Of a stretch of 61,945 nt of DNA, positions 27,830-36,999 are shown piece after piece (position 1 is the first letter of the stretch; every line of letters begins with the position of its first letter). This DNA is from Ga0077536 sp943370145. GTDB taxonomy: Bacteria; Pseudomonadota; Gammaproteobacteria; Ga0077536. Under the pieces are notes generated by a model. It saw only the letters and a program-made list of their open reading frames with translations. It was not told where the DNA came from and ran no database searches. A program made the position numbers and the translations under genes. The DNA is taken from contig CALRPY020000025.1 of NCBI GenBank assembly GCA_943370145.1, positions 1 to 61,945 on the forward strand, given 5' to 3'.

Positions 27830-29734
27830 ATGCTTCAGTTCATACGCGAGCGCGCCCAGGGCGTGGTCGCAGTCATCATCATCCTGTTCCTGTGCCTGAC
27901 CTTCCTGTTGTGGGGCATTGACGAATACATGCGGGCCGCGCGGCAGGTGATCGTCGCCGAGGTCAACGGCGAGGACATCGATCTCGGCGCCTACCAGGCC
28001 AATTTCCAGCGCCTGCGCCAGCGCGCGCAGGCCGAGCTCGGCGACCAGTTCGACAGCAGCATCTGGACCGAGGAATCGACGAAGAAGCAGGCGCTCGACT
28101 TCCTCGTCGAGGAACGCCTGCTTGCGCAGACGATCGACGACGCCCGCCTGCGCATCAGCGACCCGCAGATCGCGGCCTTCATCCGCGGTGCCGAGACCTT
28201 CACCGTCGACGGCAAATTCTCGCTCGAGCGCTACAAGCAGGCCGTGAACATGCTCGGCTTCACCGAGGCGGGCTTCGAAGCCCAGGCCCGTAACGATCTC
28301 GCGGTCCAGCAGCTGCGGGCTGGCGTCGCGCTGTCCGCCTTCGCGACCGAGCCCGAGGCCGAGCGCCTCGCGCAACTCTTTGCGCAGAAGCGGGACATCG
28401 GCTACGCCCTGATCGAACCCGGCGAGCCCGACAGCGTCACCGTGTCGGACGCCGATGCCGAGGCCTATTACAAATCGAACCCGGACGTCTTTCGCGTCGA
28501 TGAAAAAGTCACGCTCGAATATCTCGAGCTGAGCCTCGACGAACTCAAGAAGGAAATCCCCGTCGACGACCAGCTGTTGACCGCCCACTACGAAGCGACC
28601 AGGGAAACCTACACGACCCAGGAGCAGCGCAGCGCGAATCACATCCTGGTGCAGCTGAAAAAGGACGCGAGCGCCGAGGAAGACGCCGCGGCGAAGGCGA
28701 AGATCGAGACCCTCCGCGCGCTGGTCGAGGGCGGCACGTCTTTCGAGGAGGTCGCGAAGCAGAATTCGGATGACGTCGGCTCGCGCGCCGAAGGCGGCGA
28801 CACCGGCCTGTTCCCGCGCGGCGTGATGGCGCCGGAATTCGAGGCCGCGGTGTTCGCGATGCAACCGGGTGAGCTGAGCCCGCCGGTGAAGACCGAGTTC
28901 GGTTACCACCTGATCCGTGTCCGCGAAATCAAGCCAGGCGGGACGAAGGCTTTCGATGAAGTGCGCCACGAGGTCGAGGAGGCCTATCGGCGCGAACAGG
29001 CTGAAAACCTCTATTTCGACCGCGCCGAGGCCTTCAGCAACGCCGTCACCGAACATCCCGACTCGCTCGAGGCGGCGGCCGACGCGATGAACCTGACGCC
29101 CCGCACGACCGAGCCACTGAGCCGCGTGGAGGTCGAAGAACGCTTTTCGGCCGACGTTGCCAATGCGGCGTGGGAGCCCGAGGTGCTGACGGAAGGGCTC
29201 GCCAGCCTGCCGGTCGAGGTCGACAACACGCGCGTCGTCGCGGTGCGCGTGGTGGCCCACGCGCCCTCGCACGTGCCCCCGTTCGCCGAGGTGAAGGGCG
29301 ATGCGGTCGATGTACTGCGGCACGAGCGCCTGCGTGATGCGGTCAAGGCGCGCGGGGAAGCCATCCTCGACCGCCTGGAGAAGGGTGAGCCGGTCGTCGA
29401 GGTGATGGCCGCGGAGAAGCTCGAGTGGGTCGAGGAGAAGGGCGTCGTGCGCGACAGCGGCAAGGTCAACCGCGCCGTGGCGCGGGCCGCGTTCAGCGCG
29501 CCGCTGCTCGTGGGCCAGGAGCCGGTCGTGTTCGGGGTGCCGATCGGCAATGACAGCTACGCCGTCGCGAAGGTGGGGAACCTGCAGCTGCCGACCGCGG
29601 AGGAGCTGGAAGGCAAGAACGTCGACGTCATCAAGCGGGATGCCGCGCGCGGCTACATGGCGTCGTCCTGGCAAAGCTTCGTCGCGCAGCTGCGCGATCA
29701 GGGCAAGGTCAAGACCTATCCTGAGCGCCTGTAG
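27830..29734 (+). CDS. ppiD: Membrane-anchored peptidyl-prolyl isomerase PpiD
   Basis: PpiD is an inner-membrane periplasmic chaperone associated with SecYEG. The 634-residue protein has an N-terminal anchor (VVAVIIILFLCLTFLLWGI), SurA-like helical chaperone regions, and one parvulin domain around residues 255-365 (EQRSANHILVQLKKD, then GDTGLFPRGVMAPEFEAAVF and KTEFGYHLIRVREI). The ATG at 27830 gives the family start MLQFIRERAQG. A TTG at 27815 is in frame but lies only three bases after an AGGAGG, too close for good initiation. It is convergent with fabI. Confidence 0.92.
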   Translation: MLQFIRERAQGVVAVIIILFLCLTFLLWGIDEYMRAARQVIVAEVNGEDIDLGAYQANFQRLRQRAQAELGDQFDSSIWTEESTKKQALDFLVEERLLAQTIDDARLRISDPQIAAFIRGAETFTVDGKFSLERYKQAVNMLGFTEAGFEAQARNDLAVQQLRAGVALSAFATEPEAERLAQLFAQKRDIGYALIEPGEPDSVTVSDADAEAYYKSNPDVFRVDEKVTLEYLELSLDELKKEIPVDDQLLTAHYEATRETYTTQEQRSANHILVQLKKDASAEEDAAAKAKIETLRALVEGGTSFEEVAKQNSDDVGSRAEGGDTGLFPRGVMAPEFEAAVFAMQPGELSPPVKTEFGYHLIRVREIKPGGTKAFDEVRHEVEEAYRREQAENLYFDRAEAFSNAVTEHPDSLEAAADAMNLTPRTTEPLSRVEVEERFSADVANAAWEPEVLTEGLASLPVEVDNTRVVAVRVVAHAPSHVPPFAEVKGDAVDVLRHERLRDAVKARGEAILDRLEKGEPVVEVMAAEKLEWVEEKGVVRDSGKVNRAVARAAFSAPLLVGQEPVVFGVPIGNDSYAVAKVGNLQLPTAEELEGKNVDVIKRDAARGYMASSWQSFVAQLRDQGKVKTYPERL

Positions 29735-29740
29735 CAGGCT

Positions 29741-29765
29741 GCGCCGCCGCATGTTGCGGTGGCGC
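29741..29765 (+). terminator. Hairpin downstream of ppiD
   Basis: Eleven-base arms (29741-29751 and 29755-29765, one G-T pair) with a three-base loop begin seven bases after the ppiD stop. No T-run follows. Confidence 0.45.
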
Positions 29766-29774
29766 CTGTCGAGA

Positions 29775-29795
29775 GGCCGGCCTCAGAGGCCGGCC
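29775..29795 (-). terminator. Hairpin overlapping the fabI 3' end
   Basis: Nine-base perfect arms GGCCGGCCT (29775-29783) and AGGCCGGCC (29787-29795) with loop CAG overlap the fabI stop codon. With the hairpin at 29741 it forms a back-to-back pair between the convergent genes. It lacks a T-run. Confidence 0.4.
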
Positions 29796-30565
29796 ACACC
29801 CATGATGTTGAATCCGCAGTCGACGTAGGTCACCTCACCGGTGACAGCGGACGCCATGTCCGAGCACAGGAAGGCTGCCACGTTACCCACTTCCTCGATG
29901 GTCACGTTGCGACGCAACGGCGCCGCCTTCTCGACGTAATCGAGGAACTTGCGCAGGTCCTTCACGCCCGAGGCCGCCAGCGTCTTGATCGGACCGGCCG
30001 AAATCGCGTTGACCCGGATGCCTTCCGGGCCGATGCTCTCGGCCATGTAGCGCACGTTCGCTTCCAGGCTCGCCTTCGCGAGGCCCATGACGTTATAGCT
30101 CGGCATGGTCCGCACCGCGCCGAGGTAGCTCAGCGTCAGCATCGCGGCCTTGCGGCCCTTCATCATCGGGCGCGCCGCATTGCCGAGCGCCGCGAAGCTG
30201 TAGGAGCTGACGTCGTGCGCGATGCGGAAGCCTTCGCGCGTCACCGAGTCGAGGTAGGTGCCCGCGAGTTCCTCGCGCGGTGCATACGCGATTGAATGCA
30301 CGAGGATGTCGAGGTGGTCCCAGTGGTCATCGAGGCGATCGAACAGCGCCTGGATCTCGTCGTCATTCTGCACTTCGCAAGGCAGCACGATTTCCGAGCC
30401 ACACTCGCTGGCGAATTCCTCGACGCGCGACTTGAGGCGTTCGTTCTGATAGGTGAACGCGAGCTCCGCGCCTTCGCGACGCATGGCCTGCGCGATGCCC
30501 CAGGCGATCGAGCGGTTGCTCGCGACGCCGACGATCAGGGCCTTCTTGCCCTCCAGTATTCCCAT
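29783..30565 (-). CDS. fabI: Enoyl-[acyl-carrier-protein] reductase (NADH), FabI type
   Basis: FabI performs the last reduction of each fatty-acid elongation cycle and is the triclosan target. The 260-residue protein has the FabI N-terminus GKKALIVGVASNRSIAWGIA, HSIAYAPREELAGTY, and the active site with Tyr in LSYLGA and Y-x6-K in SYNVMGLAKASLEA. GGGAG lies upstream of the ATG at 30565; the longer open frame is not supported. It is divergent from the peptide-transport operon, with about 95 bases between the starts. Confidence 0.96.
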   Translation of the reverse strand: MGILEGKKALIVGVASNRSIAWGIAQAMRREGAELAFTYQNERLKSRVEEFASECGSEIVLPCEVQNDDEIQALFDRLDDHWDHLDILVHSIAYAPREELAGTYLDSVTREGFRIAHDVSSYSFAALGNAARPMMKGRKAAMLTLSYLGAVRTMPSYNVMGLAKASLEANVRYMAESIGPEGIRVNAISAGPIKTLAASGVKDLRKFLDYVEKAAPLRRNVTIEEVGNVAAFLCSDMASAVTGEVTYVDCGFNIMGVAGL

Positions 30566-30659
30566 CGTTTTTCTCCCGGCGCGGGCGCTTGAATGGCACC
30601 GCAATGCGGTCGAAGTGTACAGTGTCGACACTTTCTTTATAACCCTGAAACCGGCAGCG

Positions 30660-32861
30660 ATGCACAGCCAAGGTTCGAGTCGGGCGTGGCGATTGCGGCG
30701 CGCGTGCAGTCGATTGCCGGCCTTGCTCGGCAGGTCATGGCTGCTGCTCTGTGCCGGGCTTGCCGCCTGCGGCGACGAACCCTGGAACAACCCCTACCCG
30801 GCGTCTTCCAGGGCCGCGCCGATTCTCTACACGACCTTCCAGGAGCGGCCCAAACACCTCGACCCGGTGTCTTCCTGGAGCGAGAACGAAGCGCAGATCA
30901 CGAGCCAGGTCTACGAGCCGCTCGTGCAGTACCACTTCCTGCAACGCCCCTACAGGCTGGTGCCGCTGACCGCCACAGCCGTGCCAGCGCCGGTCTATTA
31001 CGACCGTGACGGGCGCGCGCTGCCGGCCGACGCGCCGGACGCGACGATCGCCCGCGCCGTCTACCGTATCTCCATCCAGCCCGGTATCCGCTACCAGCCG
31101 CACCCGGCCTTCGCGCGCCGCGAGGGCGGTGGCTACCGCTACCACGGGCCGGGCGCGGCGCGGGTCGACGATGCACGAGCGCCGGCGGACTTTCCGCTGC
31201 AGGACAGTCGCGAACTCGTTGCGGCCGACTACGTCCACCAGATCAAGCGCCTGGCCCATCCGCGGCTGCACTCGCCGATAGCCTCGCTGATGGGCAAGTA
31301 CATCGTCGGGCTCGATGAGCTTGCCTCGCGCCTGCGCGAGACCGCATCTTCCACCGGCCACATCGATCTGCGTGACGTAGAACTCGAAGGCGCGCGGGTC
31401 ATCGACGACCACACGTTCGAGATCACCCTGCGCGAGCGCTATCCGCAGTTCGTCTACTGGCTCGCGATGCCGTTCTTCGCGCCGGTGCCGTGGGAGGCCG
31501 AGCGCTTCTACAGCGAGCCGGGCATGGCCGAGCGCAACCTCACGCTCGACTGGTACCCCGTCGGGACGGGCCCCTACCTGCTCCGCGAGAACAATCCCAA
31601 CCGGCGCATGGTACTCGTGCGCAACCCGAACTTTCGTGGCGAGCCCTATCCGTCCGCTGGCGAGCCGGCGGATGCGGCGGACGGCCTGCTCGCCGACGCC
31701 GGCGCCGCGATGCCCTTCATCGACGAAATCCACTTCATGCTCGAAAAGGAGGACATCCCCGAGTGGGGCAAATTCCTGCAGGGTTATTACGACATCTCGC
31801 CGATTGCCCCCGATGGTTTCGACCAGGCCATCCGCTTCACGCCCGACGGCCGCCCCGAGCTCACCGACGAAATGCGCCGCAAGGACATCGCGCTGTCGGT
31901 CGCCACGCAGCCGTCCATCGTCTACATCGGCTTCAACATGCTCGACCCCGTAGTCGGCGGTTACGGGGAACGCGCGCGCCTGTTGCGCCAGGCGCTGTCG
32001 ATCGCCGTCGATTACGAGGAGCTGATCTCGATCTTCACGAATGGCCGGGGCGAACCGGCGCAAGGGCCGCTGCCGCCCGGCATCTTCGGCCATCGCCCGG
32101 GCGCGGAGGGCATCAACCCCGTGGTCTACGCGTGGCGCAACGGGCGCGCGGTGCGCAAATCAATCGATGAGGCGCGCGCGCTGATGGTGGCGGCAGGCTA
32201 CCCGCAAGGCCGCAACCCCGCGACCGGCAAGCCGCTGACCCTGTACTTCGACGCCTACGCCTTCGGACCGGACGCGAAGGCGCAGTTCGACTGGTACCGC
32301 AAGCAGTTCGCCAAGCTCGGCATCCAGCTCGTGGTCCGCACGACCGACTACAACCGCTTCCAGGACAAGGTGCGCAAGGGCGACGCGCAGATTTTCGGCT
32401 GGGGCTGGAATGCGGACTATCCCGATCCCGAGAACTTCCTGTTCCTGCTCTACGGCCCGAACGGCAAGGTCCTCGGACAGGGCGAAAACGCCGCCAATTA
32501 CGCGAACCCGGCATTCGATCGCGCCTTCCTGCGCATGCGCAGCCTCCCCGACGGCGCCGAGCGCCAGGCCGTCATCGATGGCATGCTGGACCTCGTGCGG
32601 CGCGATGCGCCGTGGCTGTGGGGCATGCATCCGCAGGGTTACTCGCTGCACCACCAGTGGTATGGCAACGGCAAGCCCAACATGATGGCGCGCAATACCC
32701 TGAAGTACCGCCGCCTCGATGCCACGCGCCGTGCCGAGCGCCGGCGCGCCTGGAATCGCCCCGCGCTGCTGCCGGTGGCGGTGGCCGCGGCGAGCGTCGG
32801 CGCCTTCGCGCTGGCCGCCTGGATGCTGCTCCGGCGACGGCGCGAGGAGCGCGTGGCATGA
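30660..32861 (+). CDS. Peptide ABC transporter substrate-binding lipoprotein (family 5)
   Basis: This 733-residue solute-binding protein starts with a signal sequence ending in the lipobox LAAC, so it should be a lipoprotein. Family-5 features follow: YEPLVQYHF, YRISIQPGIRYQPHPAF, VGTGPYLLRENNPNRRMVLV, and QALSIAVDYEELI. Unlike most binding proteins it also has a hydrophobic C-terminal segment (residues about 702-725, AVAAASVGAFALAAWMLL) followed by RRRREER, a second membrane anchor. It overlaps the permease gene by four bases (ATGA). With two permeases and a double ATPase downstream, the operon order equals yejABEF. Confidence 0.88.
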   Translation: MHSQGSSRAWRLRRACSRLPALLGRSWLLLCAGLAACGDEPWNNPYPASSRAAPILYTTFQERPKHLDPVSSWSENEAQITSQVYEPLVQYHFLQRPYRLVPLTATAVPAPVYYDRDGRALPADAPDATIARAVYRISIQPGIRYQPHPAFARREGGGYRYHGPGAARVDDARAPADFPLQDSRELVAADYVHQIKRLAHPRLHSPIASLMGKYIVGLDELASRLRETASSTGHIDLRDVELEGARVIDDHTFEITLRERYPQFVYWLAMPFFAPVPWEAERFYSEPGMAERNLTLDWYPVGTGPYLLRENNPNRRMVLVRNPNFRGEPYPSAGEPADAADGLLADAGAAMPFIDEIHFMLEKEDIPEWGKFLQGYYDISPIAPDGFDQAIRFTPDGRPELTDEMRRKDIALSVATQPSIVYIGFNMLDPVVGGYGERARLLRQALSIAVDYEELISIFTNGRGEPAQGPLPPGIFGHRPGAEGINPVVYAWRNGRAVRKSIDEARALMVAAGYPQGRNPATGKPLTLYFDAYAFGPDAKAQFDWYRKQFAKLGIQLVVRTTDYNRFQDKVRKGDAQIFGWGWNADYPDPENFLFLLYGPNGKVLGQGENAANYANPAFDRAFLRMRSLPDGAERQAVIDGMLDLVRRDAPWLWGMHPQGYSLHHQWYGNGKPNMMARNTLKYRRLDATRRAERRRAWNRPALLPVAVAAASVGAFALAAWMLLRRRREERVA

Positions 32862-33835
32862 CCGCCTACCTGCTGCGCCGGCTGCTCTACGCGCTGCCGA
32901 TCCTCCTCGGCGTCAACATCATCACCTTCGTGCTGTTCTTCGTCGTCAACACCCCGGACGACATGGCCCGCATGCAGCTCGGTGAGCGCCGCGTGACCCA
33001 GGAAGCCATCGACAAGTGGAAGCACGAGCGCGGTTACGACCGGCCGCTGTTCTGGAACGGCGCGGCGGATGGCCACGGGCGCGCGACCGACACGCTCTTT
33101 TTCATCAGCACGCTGCAACTCTTCAGCTTCGATTTCGGCAAGTCCGACGGTGGCCGCGACATCGGCACGGATCTCGCGCAGCGCATGGGCCCCAGCCTCG
33201 CCATCGCAGTGCCCGTGCTCCTGATCGGGCTGGTTGCGGCGCTCGCCTGGGCATTGGTCATCGCGTGGCTGCGCGGCAGCCGCATCGACGCCTGGAGCGC
33301 CGTGATCTGCGTCGGCATGATGTCGATTTCGGGACTTTTCTACATCATCGGCGGCCAGTACCTGGTCGCGAAGTCGTGGCGGCTGGTGCCGATTTCCGGC
33401 TACGACAGCGGGCTTGCCGGGCTCAAGTTCCTGGTGCTGCCGGTGCTGGTCGGCGTGCTGATTTCGCTGGGCGCCAACGTGCGCTGGTATCGCACGATTT
33501 TTCTCGAGGAGATGGGGCGCGAATACGTGCGCATGGCGCGGGCGAAAGGCCTCTCAGACGCGCGCGTGATGTTCGCCCACGTCTTGCGCAACGCGCTGAT
33601 CCCGATCCTGACCGGCGTCGTCGTGCTGCTGCCGACGCTCTTCCTGGGCGCCCTGATCACTGAAGCGTTCTTCGCCATCCCGGGTCTCGGCAGCTACACG
33701 GTCGATGCCATACAGGCCCAGGATTTCGCCATCGTGCGCACGATGGTGTTCCTCGGCTCCCTGCTCTACATCCTCGGGCTGCTGCTGACGGATCTCTCGT
33801 ATGTCATCGCCGACCCGCGGGTCCGGTTCGGCTGA
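32858..33835 (+). CDS. Peptide ABC transporter permease (DppB/YejB-like)
   Basis: The 325-residue inner-membrane permease begins MTAYLLRRLLYALPILLGVN, the standard family start, and carries the ATPase-contacting EAA loop EYVRMARAKGLSDARVMFAHV near residue 225, followed by LRNALIPILTGVV. About six membrane helices are visible, with a periplasmic loop after the first. The start overlaps the stop of the binding-protein gene, indicating translational coupling. Confidence 0.92.
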   Translation: MTAYLLRRLLYALPILLGVNIITFVLFFVVNTPDDMARMQLGERRVTQEAIDKWKHERGYDRPLFWNGAADGHGRATDTLFFISTLQLFSFDFGKSDGGRDIGTDLAQRMGPSLAIAVPVLLIGLVAALAWALVIAWLRGSRIDAWSAVICVGMMSISGLFYIIGGQYLVAKSWRLVPISGYDSGLAGLKFLVLPVLVGVLISLGANVRWYRTIFLEEMGREYVRMARAKGLSDARVMFAHVLRNALIPILTGVVVLLPTLFLGALITEAFFAIPGLGSYTVDAIQAQDFAIVRTMVFLGSLLYILGLLLTDLSYVIADPRVRFG

Positions 33836-33839
33836 CGCC

Positions 33840-35273
33840 ATGGGTGAGTTCGTCGTCCTCGCCACCGATGCCTGCCTGTTCGCGCTGCTCGCGTTTGGCG
33901 TCGCCTTCTGGATCGTGGCCCGCCGCGCCGAGCACCTGCGCGCGCCCTGGCGTGAAGTGTGGCGGCGGCCCGCCGCGGTCGGCGGCGCGACCGTGCTCGC
34001 CGCCTTCATGCTGGTGGCGATTGCGGACTCCGTGCGCCTCCGGGTGCACGGCGACAGCGCCGCGCCGGACGGCAGCGTGGACGCCGAGGTCCTCAGCGCG
34101 CTCGACCTCTGGCTGACGCCGCTGCGCACGCGTGTCGAGACGAGCTATTCGGCGCCGCTCGCGACGCATGCCTACAGCCGCGAGAGCGTCAGCGACGAGG
34201 CTGGAGGGCTGCGCCGCGTCCATCCACGGCTGCGTCACGGCGGCGCGCATCTCGCCGATCCGGCACGTGATTGGGCAGGTGACGTTGCCCGACGCACGTT
34301 GGCCGGTGTCGCGGGCGGGCTCCTGTGTGGACTGCTCGCCGGTGCACTTGTCATCGTCCGCGAGGCGCGCCGACGGCGCTGCACGTTTGCCCGCGCCCTG
34401 CGCGCGCTCGTCAGCGGCGACACTGCCGGCGCATGGCGGGCGCTGCTCGTCGTCGTCACCGCGCTCGCGATCGCGGTCGGCACGTGCGCGGCGCTCGGCA
34501 CGCACTACCACGTGCTCGGCACGGACAAGGTGGGCAACGACGTGCTGTACCAGGCGCTGAAGAGCATCCGCACCGGCGTTCTGATCGGCTCGCTGACGAC
34601 GCTGATCAGTCTTCCCTTCGCGCTCGTGCTCGGCATTGCCGCGGGCTATTTCCGCGGGGTCGTCGACGACGTCGTGCAGTACCTGTACACGACGCTGTCG
34701 TCGATACCCGGCGTGCTGCTGATCGCCGCCAGCGCGCTGATGCTCGACGTCTACATGGCGAAGCATGCCGCCGATTTCGAGGCCCTGGCGGTGCGCGCCG
34801 ATCTGAGGCTGCTCGCGCTCTGCGCCATCCTCGGCATCACGAGCTGGACCAGCCTGTGCCGGCTGCTGCGTGCCGAGGCGCTGAAGCTGCGCGAGATCGA
34901 ATTCGTCGTCGCCGCGCAGGCCCTCGGTGCGCGACACCACCGGATCCTGCGCCGCCACCTGCTGCCGAACGTCATGCACATCGTGACGATCACGACGGTC
35001 CTCGATTTCAGCGGGCTCGTGCTGGCCGAGGCCGCGCTCACCTACATCGACATCGGGGTCGATCCCAGCATGGAAAGCTGGGGCAACATGATCAACGGCG
35101 CGCGCCTCGAACTCGCGCGCGAGCCCCCGGTCTGGTGGTCGCTGGCGGCGGCGATGGGCTTCATGTTCGCGCTGGTGCTGGCGGCGAACCTGTTCGCCGA
35201 CGCCGTGCGCGATGCCTTCGACCCGCGCTTGCGCACCGGGGGCGGCGCGCTGCCCGGGTCGGTCAACGAATGA
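33840..35273 (+). CDS. Peptide ABC transporter permease with long N-terminal part (DppC/YejE-like)
   Basis: At 477 residues this permease is well above the usual 300-340. The second half is standard: GTDKVGNDVLYQALKSIRTG near residue 225, the membrane core, and the EAA loop EFVVAAQALGARHHRILRRHL near residue 355. The first 190 residues contain an extra membrane helix (ATDACLFALLAFGVAFWIV), another helix (VGGATVLAAFMLVAIA), and a soluble stretch with RVETSYSAPLATHAYSRES. The ATG at 33840 follows the previous stop by two bases. The added region may contact the double-anchored binding protein; this is inference. Confidence 0.88.
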   Translation: MGEFVVLATDACLFALLAFGVAFWIVARRAEHLRAPWREVWRRPAAVGGATVLAAFMLVAIADSVRLRVHGDSAAPDGSVDAEVLSALDLWLTPLRTRVETSYSAPLATHAYSRESVSDEAGGLRRVHPRLRHGGAHLADPARDWAGDVARRTLAGVAGGLLCGLLAGALVIVREARRRRCTFARALRALVSGDTAGAWRALLVVVTALAIAVGTCAALGTHYHVLGTDKVGNDVLYQALKSIRTGVLIGSLTTLISLPFALVLGIAAGYFRGVVDDVVQYLYTTLSSIPGVLLIAASALMLDVYMAKHAADFEALAVRADLRLLALCAILGITSWTSLCRLLRAEALKLREIEFVVAAQALGARHHRILRRHLLPNVMHIVTITTVLDFSGLVLAEAALTYIDIGVDPSMESWGNMINGARLELAREPPVWWSLAAAMGFMFALVLAANLFADAVRDAFDPRLRTGGGALPGSVNE

Positions 35274-35358
35274 CCGGGATGCACCGTCCCTGCCGCATCG
35301 CCGCCGGCGGACGGATTACACTCGGCGCGTTGCCGCAACGCGCACGACGGGAGCACAC

Positions 35359-36999
35359 GTGACCGATACCTTGCTGAAGGTGGAAGACCTGCGGGTCGAG
35401 TTCGGCCCGCCGGCGGCGCCGGTCGCGGCGGTAGACGGCCTCGGTTTCGAGATCGCCCGCGGCGAAACCCTCGTGCTGGTCGGCGAATCCGGCAGCGGCA
35501 AGTCCCTGACGGCGCTCGCCGTGACGCGCCTGCTGCCGGCCGCTGCGCGGATCGCCGGTGGTCGTGTCACGCTCGGCGCGCTCGACCTCTTCGGCCTGCC
35601 CGCCAGGCGTCTGTGCGAAGTGCGCGGCAAGCGCATCGGGTTCGTGTTCCAGGAACCGCAGGTCGCCCTGAACCCCGTCATGCGCGTGGGCGACCAGGTC
35701 GCGGAAGTCCTGCGCCAGCATCTCGGGCTGCGGGGGAGCGCATTGCGCAGGCGCGTGGTCGAGGCGCTGGACGCGGTGGGGATCCCCGAGCCCGAGCGCC
35801 GCGCACGCGACTATCCCCACCAGTATTCCGGCGGCATGAAGCAGCGCGCGATGATCGCGATTGCCCTCGCCGGCGAACCTGAGCTGCTGATCGCCGATGA
35901 ACCCACCACCGCGCTGGACGTCACGCTGCAGGCGCAGATCCTCGCGCTGCTGAAGGCCGAGCAGCAGCGACGGGGCATGGGCATGCTGTTCATCACGCAC
36001 GATTTCGGCGTCGCCTGGCAGGTCGCGGACCGGGTGGCCGTGCTGCAGGCGGGCCGCCTCGTCGAGAGCGCGCCGCGCGACGAGTTCTACCGCGCACCGC
36101 GCCACCCGTACTCGCGCGCGCTGTTCGCGGCGCTGCCGCGGCTCGAGCGGCGCCCGGTGGTCATCCCGCCCGCAACAGGCCCGACACCCTTGCTCGAGGT
36201 CGAGGATCTCCGTGTCCGCTTCCCGATCCGTCGCGGCATCCTGCGTCGCACGGTCGATTACGTGCGCGCCGTCGACGGCGTCAGCTTCACGCTCGCGGCC
36301 GGCGAGACGCTCGCCATCGTCGGCGAGTCCGGTTCCGGCAAGACCACGATGGGGCGTGGCATCCTGCGCCTGCTGCCGCTCGCCGGCGGCAGCGTGCGCT
36401 TTCGCGGCGAGGACCTCGCGCTGCTGTCCGGGTCCGAATTGCGACATCGTCGCCGGCACCTGCAGATCGTCTTCCAGGATTCCTATGCGGCGATGAATCC
36501 GCGGATGCTGGTCGGCGACATCATCCAGGAAGGCATGCGCGCGCAGGCCATCGGCGCGACCCGGCAGGCGCGGGAGACGCGCGTCGGCGAACTGCTGCGG
36601 CAGGTTGGCCTCGACGTCGCGCACGCGCGGCGTTATCCCCACGAATTCTCCGGTGGCCAGCGCCAGCGCATCTGCATCGCGCGCGCGCTGGCGGTGGAGC
36701 CTGCGCTGATCGTCTGTGACGAGCCGACGAGCGCGCTCGATGTCTCGGTGCAGGCCCAGATTCTCGATCTCCTGCGTGACCTGCAGCAGCGCCTGGGCCT
36801 GGCCTACCTGTTCATCACGCACAATCTAGGGGTCGTCGCGCAGCTTGCGCATCGCGTGGCGGTGATGCACCAGGGGGTGGTGGTCGAGTCGGGGCCGGTG
36901 GGCGAGGTGCTGTTCGCACCGCGCCACCCCTACACCCAGCAGTTGCTGGCCGCCGTGCCGACGATCGGCCCGGCGGCGCAGCCGACGTCACTCGTGTGA
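35359..36999 (+). CDS. Fused double ABC ATPase for peptide transport (DppD-DppF/YejF-like)
   Basis: The 546-residue protein contains two complete ATPase domains, each with Walker A (GESGSGKS and GESGSGKT), signature (YSGGMKQRAMIAIAL and FSGGQRQRICIARAL) and Walker B (LLIADEPTTALD and LIVCDEPTSALD). The linker at residue about 275 begins the second DLRVRFPIRRGILRRTVDYV. The GTG at 35359 is selected because it gives the typical start LLKVEDLRVEF. It energises the two permeases upstream. The last 12 bases overlap tail-to-tail with the convergent ATPase gene. Confidence 0.93.
   Translation: MTDTLLKVEDLRVEFGPPAAPVAAVDGLGFEIARGETLVLVGESGSGKSLTALAVTRLLPAAARIAGGRVTLGALDLFGLPARRLCEVRGKRIGFVFQEPQVALNPVMRVGDQVAEVLRQHLGLRGSALRRRVVEALDAVGIPEPERRARDYPHQYSGGMKQRAMIAIALAGEPELLIADEPTTALDVTLQAQILALLKAEQQRRGMGMLFITHDFGVAWQVADRVAVLQAGRLVESAPRDEFYRAPRHPYSRALFAALPRLERRPVVIPPATGPTPLLEVEDLRVRFPIRRGILRRTVDYVRAVDGVSFTLAAGETLAIVGESGSGKTTMGRGILRLLPLAGGSVRFRGEDLALLSGSELRHRRRHLQIVFQDSYAAMNPRMLVGDIIQEGMRAQAIGATRQARETRVGELLRQVGLDVAHARRYPHEFSGGQRQRICIARALAVEPALIVCDEPTSALDVSVQAQILDLLRDLQQRLGLAYLFITHNLGVVAQLAHRVAVMHQGVVVESGPVGEVLFAPRHPYTQQLLAAVPTIGPAAQPTSLV

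Noticed and set aside
30621..30632. AGTGTCGACACT palindrome between fabI and the peptide operon as an operator
   Set aside because: It is a perfect 12-mer but single, without a second site or known regulator; I judged it too weak to list as a feature.
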